A stretch of DNA of 64,000 nt, taken from Streptomyces sp. TLI_171 (lineage in GTDB: Bacteria > Actinomycetota > Actinomycetes > Streptomycetales > Streptomycetaceae). Numbering within the stretch: position 1 is the first letter of the stretch; each line of letters opens with the position of its first letter. The notes beneath the pieces are model-generated. The model searched no databases, was not told where the DNA came from, and saw nothing but the letters and a program-made list of their open reading frames with translations. Shown one piece after another: positions 52,955 through 63,412 of this stretch. Location: the NCBI RefSeq assembly GCF_003610255.1, contig NZ_RAPS01000001.1:1736001-1800000 (forward strand), in the 5' to 3' direction. The position numbers were made by a program, and so were the translations under genes.

Positions 52955-53993
52955 AGTCGGCGTACGCGTCCCTGATGTCTGTGGCGGAGAGGTCGAGGTG
53001 TTCGAGGATGGTGAAGCGCCCCGGTCTGGTGTTCGGAGCGTAGTGCACCGCTTCGGTGAACTCCGCCTCGGTGAAGCCGATCTGATCGGCGGTCACCGGC
53101 AGGCCGTGGAAGCGCAGGCGCTCCGCGACCAGTCCGGACAGTTCCCGCTCGCCCCGCAGGTAGCTGGCGAAGGCCGCGCCGAGGCCGACCTGCTCGCCGT
53201 GCTGGGCGGACCGCTTGGGGTGCAGCACGTCCAGGGCGTGCGAGATCTCGTGGCAGGCGCCCGAGCTGGGCCGGGTGCTGCCCGCGATGTTCATCGCGAT
53301 GCCGGACAGTACCAGGGCTTCCGCCAGCGTTGTCAGCAGGTCCGGGTCCTCCAGGGTGCCCGGGTGCCGCAGCACGTTCTCGGCCGCCGTCCGGGCCATC
53401 GCCACGGCGAGGCCGTCGACCGGTTCGCCGGTCACGGTGTGCGAGAGCTCCCAGTCCGCGCAGGCGGAGATGTTCGAGACGGCGTCGCCGATCCCTGCGG
53501 CCACGAACCGTTTCGGGGCCTTGGCGACCACGTCGAGGTCGACGACGATGCCGATCGGTCCCGGCACCCCGTAGGAGCCGCGGCCGGCGTCGTTGTCGAG
53601 GATCGAGACCGGGGAGCAGATGCCGTCGTGGGCGAGGTTGGTGGCCACCGCGACCACCGGCAGGCCGACCCGGGCCGCGGCGTACTTGGCGGCGTCGATG
53701 ATCTTGCCTCCGCCGAGCGCCACCAGGGCGTCGTAGTGGCCGCGCCGGATCTCGTCGGCCAGCTGCACCGCGCTGTCCAGGGTTCCGTCGGCGACCTGGT
53801 ACCAGTCGGCGCCGGGCAGCGCGGGTTCCAGCCGGGCCCGCAGCCGGCCGCCGGAGCCGCCGCTGATGGCGACCGCGATCCGCCCGGCGGCGGACAGCCG
53901 CTGGTCGGCCAGGATGCCGCCGAGCGAGTCCAGCGCCCCGGCCCGGACCTCGACGAAGAGCGGGGAGGGGACCAGTCGGGTCAGTACCGGCAC
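52932..53993 (-). CDS. Glycerol-1-phosphate dehydrogenase-like (AraM/EgsA) enzyme
   Basis: The product is 353 residues from GTG 53993, with GGGAG five bases upstream; it overlaps the previous gene by 13 bases. It belongs to the iron/zinc dehydrogenase superfamily, glycerol-1-phosphate branch. The NAD-binding region is DALVALGGGKIIDAAKYAA, with ATNLAHDGICSPVSI and the metal ligands Asp (AAGIGDAVSN), His (GACHEISHALD) and His (AQHGEQVGLG). Family members reduce dihydroxyacetone phosphate to sn-glycerol-1-phosphate; a related polyol phosphate is also possible. It would provide the alcohol phosphate for the CDP-activating enzyme next to it. Confidence 0.85.
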   Translation of the reverse strand: MPVLTRLVPSPLFVEVRAGALDSLGGILADQRLSAAGRIAVAISGGSGGRLRARLEPALPGADWYQVADGTLDSAVQLADEIRRGHYDALVALGGGKIIDAAKYAAARVGLPVVAVATNLAHDGICSPVSILDNDAGRGSYGVPGPIGIVVDLDVVAKAPKRFVAAGIGDAVSNISACADWELSHTVTGEPVDGLAVAMARTAAENVLRHPGTLEDPDLLTTLAEALVLSGIAMNIAGSTRPSSGACHEISHALDVLHPKRSAQHGEQVGLGAAFASYLRGERELSGLVAERLRFHGLPVTADQIGFTEAEFTEAVHYAPNTRPGRFTILEHLDLSATDIRDAYADYVQAVNS

Positions 53994-54736
53994 GCGATCT
54001 CCCGGGCCTTGGCGAGGTCCTCGTGGTTGTCCACCTCGACCCAGGAGACCTCGCCGATCGGCTGCACGTCGATCGTCAGGCCGCGGTCGACCATCTCCTG
54101 GTAGCCGTCCTCGTAGTACAGCTGCGGGTCGCGCTGGTAGACCGCCTTGAGGGCGTCGGCGAGCGCGTCGGCGGCGGACGGGTTGATCACGGTGACGCCG
54201 ATGTACTCGCCGGTGGCGTCCAGCGGGTCCATCAGCTTGGTGATCCGGCGGACGCCGAGCGCCGGGTCGACGACGACCTTCATCTCCTCGTCGGCGAGCT
54301 TCTTCACGGTGTCCAGCGCCAGCAGGATGCCGGGGGCGGCGCCCTCCTTGATCCGGCGGTCGTTGCCGTCCAGCATGGTGCGCTGCACCGAGGCGGGGTG
54401 CACGGTGTCGCCGTTGGCCAGCAGCAGGCCCTCGCCGAACAGCTCGCGGGCGCACCACAGCGAGTAGGCGTTGTTCCACTCCTCGGCCTTGTCGTTCTCG
54501 ACCAGGGTGAGCTTGACGCCGTACTTCTGCTCCAGGGCCTGCTTGCGCTCCTGCACGGCCTCCTTGCGGTAGCCGACCACGATCGCGGCCTCCCGCAGGC
54601 CGACCTCGGCGAAGTTCCCGAGGGTCAGGTCGAGCACCGTCCGCTCCCCGTCGACCGGCACCAGCGCCTTGGGCAGGGTGTCCGTGTAGGGGCGGAGCCG
54701 GCGGCCGGCGCCGGCGGCCAGGACGAGGCCGATCAT
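53981..54736 (-). CDS. Sugar/polyol-phosphate nucleotidyltransferase
   Basis: The product is 251 residues from ATG 54736 (GGAG seven bases upstream). The signature is LVLAAGAGRRLRPYTDTLPKAL, followed by AEEWNNAYSLWCARELFGEGLLLANGDTVHP with the metal-binding Asp. The NxAYSLxxA segment is typical of LicC-type choline-phosphate and inositol-phosphate cytidylyltransferases, so CTP use is likely. It heads the four-gene set that ends with the glycosyltransferase. The alcohol phosphate activated is not known. Confidence 0.85.
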   Translation of the reverse strand: MIGLVLAAGAGRRLRPYTDTLPKALVPVDGERTVLDLTLGNFAEVGLREAAIVVGYRKEAVQERKQALEQKYGVKLTLVENDKAEEWNNAYSLWCARELFGEGLLLANGDTVHPASVQRTMLDGNDRRIKEGAAPGILLALDTVKKLADEEMKVVVDPALGVRRITKLMDPLDATGEYIGVTVINPSAADALADALKAVYQRDPQLYYEDGYQEMVDRGLTIDVQPIGEVSWVEVDNHEDLAKAREIACRY

Positions 54737-55190
54737 GCGGGACTCCAGGGTCTCTCGGGTGCCGTACGGCACCGGTCCGGGACCGGGTCGCGCCGTGCGG
54801 GCCTGGTGCGGCCGCGGCTGCGGCGCGCCGAGCGGGCGTTCCCTGCGGGCGGCCCGGTGTCACTGATGGTAGGCGACCTCGGCGACCAGCCAGAACGCGC
54901 CCCGTGGACGCTTCGTTGATCGTCTGTGGCCGATCGGTGATCGTCGGGTGACGGCGGACGACCGGGAGTCGAACACTTCTGCCGGTCGTCCGGTCCACTG
55001 CCCCCGGCGAGTGCGTCGCAGGCCCTCCGTCGCCCGGCCATGCGGCAGACTTGGGCCCCGACGCCGTCGGCGGACCGGCCGGTCCGGGCCGACGTGCGCG
55101 CAGCCGACCTCAGGACCGGGGTGGGCGGCCCCCGGCCCCCGGCCTGGGCGGCGGCCCCGGTCCGCGTGCCGAAAGGGGCATTGAAGCCCA
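54737..55190. other. Divergent intergenic region between the polyol cluster and idi
   Basis: About 454 bases have no supported gene. It must contain the promoter of the leftward six-gene set and that of idi. I see no clear operator. Confidence 0.4.
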
Positions 55191-55805
55191 ATGAGTCCTG
55201 CCGTCAGCCCGACCGACGCCCCCGACGCCCTCTCGCCCGAGCTCGCCGTCCCGACCGCAGGCGCCCCCGGCGAGATCCTGCTGGAGCTGGTCGACGACGA
55301 CGGCGTGACCATCGGCACCGGCGAGAAGCTCTGGGCGCACCAGCAGCCGGGCCGGCTGCACCGGGCGTTCTCGGTCTTCCTCTTCGACCGGCAGGGCCGG
55401 CTGCTGCTGCAGCGCCGGGCGCTCGGCAAGTACCACTCGCCGGGCGTCTGGTCGAACACCTGCTGCGGCCACCCGTACCCCGGCGAGCAGCCCTTCGTGG
55501 CGGCGGCCCGGCGCACCACCGAGGAGCTCGGCGCCGCCCCGGCGCTGCTGTGCGAGGCGGGCACCGTCCGCTACGACCTGCCCGACGAGGACTCCGGGCT
55601 GATCGAGCGGGAGTTCAACCACCTGTTCGTCGGGCTGATCACCGCCGGTCTGGAGCCGGACCCGGAGGAGATCGAGGACACCCGCTTCGTGACCGCGGCG
55701 GAGCTGCGCGAGCTGCGGGCCGCGAAGCCGTTCTCGGTGTGGTTCGAGACGGTCTTCGAGGCGGCGCTGCCGGGCATCCGGGAGATCGCCGGCCGCGACT
55801 GGTGA
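55191..55805 (+). CDS. idi: Isopentenyl-diphosphate delta-isomerase, type I
   Basis: This 204-residue NUDIX-fold enzyme interconverts isopentenyl and dimethylallyl diphosphate. Catalytic Cys is in SNTCCGHP (89-95) and catalytic Glu in EREFNHLFVG. The nudix-like helix is AARRTTEELG. ATG 55191 has only a weak ribosome binding site. It lies close to the hopanoid operon and its dxs, so the region collects isoprenoid supply genes. The same arrangement is known near the S. coelicolor hopanoid locus. Confidence 0.92.
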   Translation: MSPAVSPTDAPDALSPELAVPTAGAPGEILLELVDDDGVTIGTGEKLWAHQQPGRLHRAFSVFLFDRQGRLLLQRRALGKYHSPGVWSNTCCGHPYPGEQPFVAAARRTTEELGAAPALLCEAGTVRYDLPDEDSGLIEREFNHLFVGLITAGLEPDPEEIEDTRFVTAAELRELRAAKPFSVWFETVFEAALPGIREIAGRDW

Positions 55806-55812
55806 CGGTCCG

Positions 55813-56352
55813 TCAGTAGTCCGGGTCGTCGTCGGGGTCGGCCGGGCCCGCCCCGGCGGCCGGCCCCGGCAGCGGCAGGCTGGCCCAGATCACCTTGCCG
55901 CCGGCGTCGGTGCGCTCGACGTCGCACTCGCCGCCGGCCTGCAGGGTGATGCTCTTGACCAGCAGCAGGCCCCGCCCGCCCGGCCGGGCGGGGTCGTTCT
56001 CCTGGGCCTTGGGGCGGTACGGATGGCCGTCGACCACCGAGATCCGCACCCGGTCCGGGGCGATGGCCAGTTCGCAGACCACCTCGGGCGAGAGCACCGC
56101 GGCGTGGGTGACGGCGTTGGACACCAGCTCGGAGACGATCAGCAGCAGGTCGTCCACCAGTTCCTGGTAGCGCTCCCCCGCCATTCCCTGGGCCAGCAGC
56201 CGGTCCCGCACGGCGTGTCTGGTGCGTGGCACCGACGCCTCGTTGGAGACCGCGGAGAACCGCCACACGCCGGCCTCCGGCCCGGGCTCCGGCTCGCGGC
56301 CGGGCCACCAGGTGGCGGCGTCGGCCGCCGCGGTCTGCTCGGTCTGTTCCAC
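55813..56352 (-). CDS. RsbW-like ATP-binding anti-sigma/regulatory kinase
   Basis: The product is about 179 residues from GTG 56352; longer starts are possible. The HATPase_c2 domain shows the N box (LLIVSELVSNAVTHA), G1 (ISVVDGHPYRP) and G2 (PGGRGLLLVKSI). The domain lacks a sensor or transmembrane part. Streptomycetes encode dozens of such solitary kinases, thought to control sigma factors or anti-anti-sigma proteins; the partner here is unknown. The gene is convergent with idi, with seven bases between stops. Confidence 0.85.
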   Translation of the reverse strand: MEQTEQTAAADAATWWPGREPEPGPEAGVWRFSAVSNEASVPRTRHAVRDRLLAQGMAGERYQELVDDLLLIVSELVSNAVTHAAVLSPEVVCELAIAPDRVRISVVDGHPYRPKAQENDPARPGGRGLLLVKSITLQAGGECDVERTDAGGKVIWASLPLPGPAAGAGPADPDDDPDY

Positions 56353-56806
56353 GGCATGCCGCCCTTCACGCGGTGAACGGGAGGCTCCCGCGCCGGTCCT
56401 GGCCGGCGGCGGCTGTCGGGAATCGGGCGTTCCGCTCAAGGCTCCCTGGTGCACAGAGGCTAGGAGAGCACCCCGCGATGACCCGCACCGGGACTGGAAC
56501 TACGCGTGTCGTGAAGGTTCCCGACCGATTCGGTGCGCGTTCTGAACCCTCCTGGCCGGTCGCGTCGCGCCCTCGGCCCACTGTTGCCGCCAGAACGCCC
56601 GTCCGAAATCGGTCCCGCCCGCGCTCACCAGCGCAATCGCCCGTCACCGACCCGGACCGCGGCCCGACTTGTCCGGTTCCGTCCCGATCGCCGCCGCGCA
56701 CCCGTGCGGGGCCGCGAAAACGCAGGTGAGAAGCACTCCGCGAGCCTGGTAATGTTCTCTCTGTCGCCACGGGGCAGCCGAAAGGAAGCCTTGCGGTGAA
56801 CACCCG
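56353..56806. other. Intergenic region before tRNA-Leu
   Basis: About 454 bases have no gene I can support. The last part should carry the tRNA promoter (a TAATGT box near 56750). Confidence 0.4.
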
Positions 56807-56891
56807 GTCCGGGTGGCGGAATGGCAGACGCGCTAGCTTGAGGTGCTAGTGCCCTTTATCGGGCGTGGGGGTTCAAGTCCCCCCTCGGACA
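56807..56891 (+). tRNA. tRNA-Leu(GAG)
   Basis: This is an 85-base class II tRNA. The acceptor arm GTCCGGG pairs with CTCGGAC (one G-U). The D arm starts GGCGGAATGGCAGACGC. The anticodon stem CTAGC/GCTAG encloses TTGAGGT, giving anticodon GAG for CUC leucine codons. A long variable arm (TGCCCTTTATCGGGCGT) and T arm GGGGGTTCAAGTCCCCC follow. The 3' CCA is not encoded. Confidence 0.95.
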
Positions 56892-56896
56892 CCGAC

Positions 56897-56923
56897 GAAG
56901 ACCCCAGTTGATCTGGGGTCTTC
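56897..56923 (+). terminator. Terminator after tRNA-Leu
   Basis: GAAGACCCCAG (56897-56907) pairs with CTGGGGTCTTC (56913-56923) around TTGAT, starting five bases after the tRNA. Confidence 0.85.
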
Positions 56924-56992
56924 TGCGTTTTCGCGACCCGGTCGGGCACCCGCGCGGCCCGGCGACCGCGGAGGGCCGCCGGGCGTCGCGGG

Positions 56993-57829
56993 TCAGCGGT
57001 GGGCGGCGAGCAGGTCCGTCCGGTGCTGCTGCAGGTCGGTGACGCTGTCCAGGTCCGCCTCCACCGTGTACTGCTGGTGGACGCCGTCGGGCGCCGGCTC
57101 CTGGTCCAGCTGGTTGCTGTCGGCGAAGCCCCAACTGCCGCCGGTGTAGACGCCCTTGATCCGGCCCTCGACCGTGCCGACGGCGGCGAACGGGCCGCCC
57201 TGCCACTGGAAGGTCCAGCCGACCAGGTACCAGGCGTCCAACTGTCCCGGGGCCGCCGCCCGCTGCGCGCCGTCCGGGCCGACCAGCGCGACCGCCCCCG
57301 AGGGATCCACCGCCGCGGCCGCGCGGTGGGTCGTGCCGTGCAGGACGGCGTACGCCCCGGGCCGGAAGTGGTCCGCCTCGGCCAGTCGCCGGACCAGGGC
57401 GAGCCGCGGGGCCAGCAGGTCCTCGCGGTGCTCGGTGGGGTCGGTGACCTCGTCGAGCGGGAAGGCGCCGCGGTAGCCGATGATCCGCCGCTTGAGGTGC
57501 GCCCTGGCGAACTCCAGGTCGTCGCCGAGGTAGTCGCCGGACATGGTGGTGCCCGTGCGGTCGGTGCACTCGAACAGCTCGCCGCGCCACCGGAAGGTCC
57601 AGCGGACGGCGTACCAGGCCTCGAGCTGCTCCGGCGGCACCGGGTAGCCCGCGATCGAGCCGTCGGCGGCCAGGTGCGGGGCGACGCCCTCGGGCGGCGC
57701 GAACCCGGGCGAGGGCAGCAGGTCGACGGCCGGCCAGCGGCCGGCGGCGGCCCGCGCGGGGTAGCGCACGCCGCGGAAGGCGGCGACCTCGCCCTTGACC
57801 GGGTAGCGGTGGTCGGAAGGGTCAGTCAT
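56993..57829 (-). CDS. Putative immunity protein with two repeated domains
   Basis: The product is 278 residues from ATG 57829 (GGAAG four bases upstream), overlapping the effector gene by eight bases. Two halves are related. PPEQLEAWYAVRWTFRWRG...DYLGD...VTDPTEHREDLL corresponds to APGQLDAWYLVGWTFQWQG...VYTGG...VTDLQQHRTDLL. There is no signal peptide, so it is cytoplasmic. The position directly after a candidate secreted effector, with overlapping genes, suggests an immunity protein. I recognise no named immunity family. Confidence 0.6.
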   Translation of the reverse strand: MTDPSDHRYPVKGEVAAFRGVRYPARAAAGRWPAVDLLPSPGFAPPEGVAPHLAADGSIAGYPVPPEQLEAWYAVRWTFRWRGELFECTDRTGTTMSGDYLGDDLEFARAHLKRRIIGYRGAFPLDEVTDPTEHREDLLAPRLALVRRLAEADHFRPGAYAVLHGTTHRAAAAVDPSGAVALVGPDGAQRAAAPGQLDAWYLVGWTFQWQGGPFAAVGTVEGRIKGVYTGGSWGFADSNQLDQEPAPDGVHQQYTVEADLDSVTDLQQHRTDLLAAHR

Positions 57830-58844
57830 GGTACTTCCACAGCCCATCGTTCTTGTCGAAGTAGCCGACGGCCTCCTCGGTGCCGTCGGCGTTCAGGCGC
57901 CAGATCTCGGCTCCGTGCGGGAAGCCGGTGGGGGCGGCGTCCCACTCGGGGACGCCGCCGCCGGTGTAGCCCGTCCCGAGGAAGGGCGCGTCCCAGGCCT
58001 TTCCCGCGTCCTGCCCGGCCATGCCGGCGACCCGGTCGGCGAGCGCCTGGTCGCCGACCGCGCCGAGCGTCGGGTCGGCGTGCATGCCGTGCGGGGCGGG
58101 GAAGCGCATCTGGTACGCCTCGGAGGCGCCGTGCGGGATCGGGGTCCAGCCGAGGCCGCCGTCGTCGAGGGCGAGCCCGTCGCGCAGCTCGTCCATGCTC
58201 CGCAGGTCGGCGGTGTCGCTGCCGCGGGCGATGGAGCCGCGGAACTCGGCGGGGTTGAAGCTGCGTCCGCCGAGTTCGGTGGCGTTCTCCAGGTAGGCCT
58301 GCGCGACGTCCGGCTTGACGACCTTGGTCACCATCCGGCCCTCGTCGAGCTTGATCGCGTCGCGGACCTGGACGACCTGGCGGATCTCCTCCTCGGAGAG
58401 GTTGTTGGTGGGGGTGAGCCGGAGCCGGTCGTGCTCGGCGCGGTCCAGGCCGCGCGGGCCGAGCTGGCCGTCGATCTCCTGCTGGTAGTTGGGGCCGTCG
58501 CGCAGGGCGCTGTTGCCGAACCGCTCGGCGTCGCCCTCCAGCGGGCCGAGTTCGATCTCCGACCGCGGCGCGACGACCGACCGGACCTCGCCGCCGGCGC
58601 CGGCCAGCGCGTTGGTCTCGGTCGCGACCCGGGGTCCGGCCACCTTGACGTCCGAGGAGACGATGGCCTTGAGGTCCTCGGCGATCCTGGCCTCGGTGGC
58701 GGCGTGCGCGGCGAGGTTCTTCGCGCCCTTCTCGACGGCGTCCTCGACGACGGTGGCGTGCTTCTCGGCGATCCTCGGCAGGGTCTCGGCGGCGTCCTTG
58801 CGCAGCGCGTGGAAGACCGCCTTCTCCTCTCCCCCCGCCGCCAT
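57822..58844 (-). CDS. Candidate secreted toxin/effector, partner of a CpnT-like carrier
   Basis: The 340-residue protein has no signal peptide. The N-terminal 90 residues are Lys/Glu/Ala-rich helices (AEKHATVVEDAVEKGAKNLAAHAATEARIAEDL). The C-terminal 200 residues form a compact domain (KVVKPDVAQAYLENATELGG, FNPAEFRGSIARGSDTADLRSMDELRDGLALDDG, YQMRFPAPHGMHADPT, FLGTGYTGGGVPEWDAAPTGFPHGAEIWRLNADG). This layout is seen in C-terminal toxin domains of streptomycete polymorphic proteins, but I cannot name the activity. The start overlaps the carrier stop by one base (TGATG), and the end overlaps the immunity gene. Confidence 0.6.
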   Translation of the reverse strand: MAAGGEEKAVFHALRKDAAETLPRIAEKHATVVEDAVEKGAKNLAAHAATEARIAEDLKAIVSSDVKVAGPRVATETNALAGAGGEVRSVVAPRSEIELGPLEGDAERFGNSALRDGPNYQQEIDGQLGPRGLDRAEHDRLRLTPTNNLSEEEIRQVVQVRDAIKLDEGRMVTKVVKPDVAQAYLENATELGGRSFNPAEFRGSIARGSDTADLRSMDELRDGLALDDGGLGWTPIPHGASEAYQMRFPAPHGMHADPTLGAVGDQALADRVAGMAGQDAGKAWDAPFLGTGYTGGGVPEWDAAPTGFPHGAEIWRLNADGTEEAVGYFDKNDGLWKYHD

Positions 58845-59557
58845 CAGAAGGCCAGCCCTTCGAGCCCGCCGCGCAGCTGCTGCGCGTGTCCGCGGAAGGC
58901 TTCGGTGTGGCCGCGGAGCACCTTCAGGTGGCCGTCGGCGGACTCGTGGTGCAGGGCGAACCCCTCCCCCGCTCCGGCGCCTCCGGCACCGGCGGTCTGC
59001 GACCAGTCCAGACCGGACATGGCCTCTTCGATCTTGGCGAACAGCGGCTTGGCGGCGGCCTCGATGATCTCGCCGATGATGTGCTGGATGATCTCCTGCT
59101 TGAGGGTCTCCAGCAGCTTCTTCCCGGCTTCGACGATCACCGGCACGGCGGCTTCGGCCAGGCCGAAGGTGGCCACCGCGGCGGCCTGGTCGGCGATGAA
59201 GGTGGCCGCCATCACGGTGAGTTCGACCAGCGCCTCGATCTTCTGCGCGACGATCACCTCGGCGCCGATCTCCAGTGCCTCGGCGAGCACCGCGCAGCCG
59301 GCCACCAGTTCGCGGGTGTGCCGGTCGGACAGCTCGGACCAGCCCGACTGCATGCGCCGGGTGGCCGCGCCCTGGTAGGCGTCGGCGAAGTCCGCGAGGG
59401 CGCGGGTGGTCTCGGCGTGGGTCTGCTCCACCGCCTGCCCGAACTGCCGGACCAGGGCGGCGAACTGGCGGACCTCGTCCTCGTTGATGTACGGCCAGGG
59501 CACGCCGATCACGTTGAGGAAGATGACCACCGGTTCCGGTAGGTCGTCAATCGCCAC
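58844..59557 (-). CDS. WXG100/CpnT-N-terminal-like carrier protein
   Basis: The 237-residue helical protein begins PEPVVIFLNVIGVPWPYINEDEVRQFAALVRQFGQAVEQTH. This resembles the N-terminal domain of mycobacterial CpnT and related ESX/WXG100-like proteins. A long hydrophobic/amphipathic middle (TVMAATFIADQAAAVATFGLAEAAVPVIVEAG) and a C-terminal helical part (LKVLRGHTEAFRGHAQQLRGGLEGLAF) follow. In fused relatives a toxin follows this last segment; here translation stops and a separate toxin-like frame starts. Secretion by a type VII machine is inferred; no ESX genes are in the window. Confidence 0.65.
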   Translation of the reverse strand: MAIDDLPEPVVIFLNVIGVPWPYINEDEVRQFAALVRQFGQAVEQTHAETTRALADFADAYQGAATRRMQSGWSELSDRHTRELVAGCAVLAEALEIGAEVIVAQKIEALVELTVMAATFIADQAAAVATFGLAEAAVPVIVEAGKKLLETLKQEIIQHIIGEIIEAAAKPLFAKIEEAMSGLDWSQTAGAGGAGAGEGFALHHESADGHLKVLRGHTEAFRGHAQQLRGGLEGLAF

Positions 59558-59655
59558 TGCACATCCCCCGAGCAGTCGAGCCGACGGGTCGCGTCACGCG
59601 ACCGTTCCGAGCGGCGCAGACTGTACCGCACCGTCGGTTACGGGGGCGGGGCGGC

Positions 59656-60066
59656 TCAGGTGCAGTCGGGGCAGAGGCCGCGGTAGGTGACTTCGGCGGT
59701 GGCGATGGTGAAGCCGAAGCGTTCGGCGGCGGGGAGGGCGGCCAGCGGGTCGCCGGTGGGGTGGACGTCGCGGATGGTGCCGCAGGCCGAGCAGACCAGG
59801 TGCTGGTGGGGCTGGTGGGCGTTGGGGTCGTAGCGCTTGGCGCGGCCGTCGGTGGCGACTTCGAGGATCTCGCCGAGGGTGACCAGTTCGCCGAGGGTGT
59901 TGTAGACGGTGGCGCGGGAGATCTCCGGGAGGCGTTCGGCGGCGCGGGCGTGGACCTCGTCGGCGGTCAGATGGACGTGGTCGCCGTCGAGCACCTCGGC
60001 GACCACCCGCCGCTGGGAGGTCAGCCTCCAGCCGCGGGACCGCAGCCGTTCCAGCAGGTCACTCAT
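59656..60066 (-). CDS. Fur-family regulator (CatR/PerR-like)
   Basis: The product is 136 residues from ATG 60066; ATG 60075 is possible. The N-terminal winged helix (WRLTSQRRVVAEVLDGDHVHLTADEVHARAAERLPEISRATVYNTL) and the metal part with two zinc CxxC motifs (CSAC and CPDC) are present. The histidine cluster HQPHQHLVC also fits. It is very close to Streptomyces CatR as I recall it, a peroxide-sensing repressor. It is divergent from katG, and a Fur/PerR-like palindrome sits between them, so it probably represses katG and itself. Confidence 0.9.
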   Translation of the reverse strand: MSDLLERLRSRGWRLTSQRRVVAEVLDGDHVHLTADEVHARAAERLPEISRATVYNTLGELVTLGEILEVATDGRAKRYDPNAHQPHQHLVCSACGTIRDVHPTGDPLAALPAAERFGFTIATAEVTYRGLCPDCT

Positions 60067-60163
60067 CTTGTTCATCCATTCAGCTCAACAGCAGCCCGAA
60101 CTGTACAGGGGGTGCGGCGACGCACCCGATTCGAGCGGAACCACCACCCGATTGACCCGCTTC

Positions 60164-60191
60164 TTGACTTAGACTTCGTCTATCTTAGGAT
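60164..60191 (+). promoter_or_regulatory. katG promoter with overlapping Fur/PerR-type box
   Basis: TTGACT (60164-60169) and TAGGAT (60186-60191) are separated by 16 bases. Between them, TAGAC-TTC-GTCTA (60170-60182) is a perfect inverted repeat, placed to block polymerase when the Fur-type regulator binds. Confidence 0.65.
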
Positions 60192-60222
60192 CGGCTCCGG
60201 CGAACAGCCAAGGTGCCCGTAG

Positions 60223-62481
<2,259 letters not shown>

Positions 62482-62497
62482 CCCTGGCCGGCTGAGG

Positions 62498-62526
62498 AGG
62501 CCCGGCCCCCGCGGGGGGCCGGGCCT
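62498..62526. terminator. Terminator between katG and the convergent DDAH-like gene
   Basis: AGGCCCGGCCCCC (62498-62510) pairs with GGGGGCCGGGCCT (62514-62526) around a three-base loop. Confidence 0.9.
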
Positions 62527-62533
62527 GTTCCGT

Positions 62534-63346
62534 TCAGTGCCGCAGTTCGAGGGTGCAGCACTTGACGGCGCCGCCGGCCCGGAGCAGTTCGGTGAGGTCG
62601 ACGCCGATCGGGTTGAAGCCGCGGGCGCGCAGCTGCTCGGCGAGGCCGACGGCGGCCTCGGGAAGGATCACGTTGGCGCCGTCGGAGACCGCGTTGAGGC
62701 CGAACACCTGGGCGTCCTGGGCGCCGGCGGTGATCGCGTCGGGGTAGAGGCGTTCCAGCACGGCCCGCGAGGCGGGGTCGAAGGCCGCCGGGTGGTACAT
62801 GATCTCGGTGTCGCTGAGCACGGCGAGCGCGGTGTCCAGGTGGTAGTAGCGCGGGTCGACCAGGCGCAGGGTGACCACCTCGCGGCCGAGGAAGCGCTCG
62901 GCCTCGGCGTGCGCGGCGGCCTCGGTGCGGAAGCCGGTGCCGGCCAGGATCCGCTCGCCCGCCACCAGCAGGTCGCCCTCGCCCTCGTTGACGTGCTCGG
63001 CGTCGCGGACCTGCGTCCAGCCGTGCGCGCGGAACCAGTCGGTGTAGGCGGGGCCCTCGGCGGTGCGCTCGGGGTACCGGAAGCGGGCGCCGAGCACCTT
63101 GCCGTCGACCACGGTGGCGCCGTTGGCGGCGAACACCATGTCGGGCAGGCCGGGCACCGGGTCGATCAGCTCCACGGTGTGGCCGAGGCGCAGGAACAGC
63201 GCGTGCAGCTGGTCCCACTGGGCGAGCGCGGTGCCGGTGTCGGTGGGTTTGGCCGGGTCCATCCACGGGTTGATCGAGTAGTCGACCGTGAAGTGGGCGG
63301 GCCGGCACATCAGGTAGTGGCGCGGTCGGGCGGTACGCGGCGACAC
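62534..63346 (-). CDS. ddaH: Dimethylarginine dimethylaminohydrolase-family amidinotransferase
   Basis: The product is 270 residues from GTG 63346 (GGAAGGA seven bases upstream). It has the pentein fold of DDAH/arginine deiminase-type enzymes. The catalytic Cys is near the end (AVKCCTLELRH), the catalytic His in DPRYYHLDTAL, and substrate-binding acidic residues occur in GLPDMVFAANGA and EGEGDLL. The likely reaction is hydrolysis of methylated arginine to citrulline plus an amine; arginine or an amidino compound are alternatives. It follows the FAD-oxidase gene on the same strand. Confidence 0.85.
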   Translation of the reverse strand: MSPRTARPRHYLMCRPAHFTVDYSINPWMDPAKPTDTGTALAQWDQLHALFLRLGHTVELIDPVPGLPDMVFAANGATVVDGKVLGARFRYPERTAEGPAYTDWFRAHGWTQVRDAEHVNEGEGDLLVAGERILAGTGFRTEAAAHAEAERFLGREVVTLRLVDPRYYHLDTALAVLSDTEIMYHPAAFDPASRAVLERLYPDAITAGAQDAQVFGLNAVSDGANVILPEAAVGLAEQLRARGFNPIGVDLTELLRAGGAVKCCTLELRH

Positions 63347-63412
63347 GGTGGTGTCCTTCCGGGCAGGGCAACGGAGCCGACGGTCGGTCGGCGGGGCTGC
63401 GGGGGTGAGGGT

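Noticed and set aside
58842..58846. Frameshift or assembly error splitting a single CpnT-like protein
   Set aside because: The carrier ends in a family-typical segment, and the effector starts with its own ATG in a TGATG overlap; two genuine genes are more likely, though read-level confirmation would settle it.
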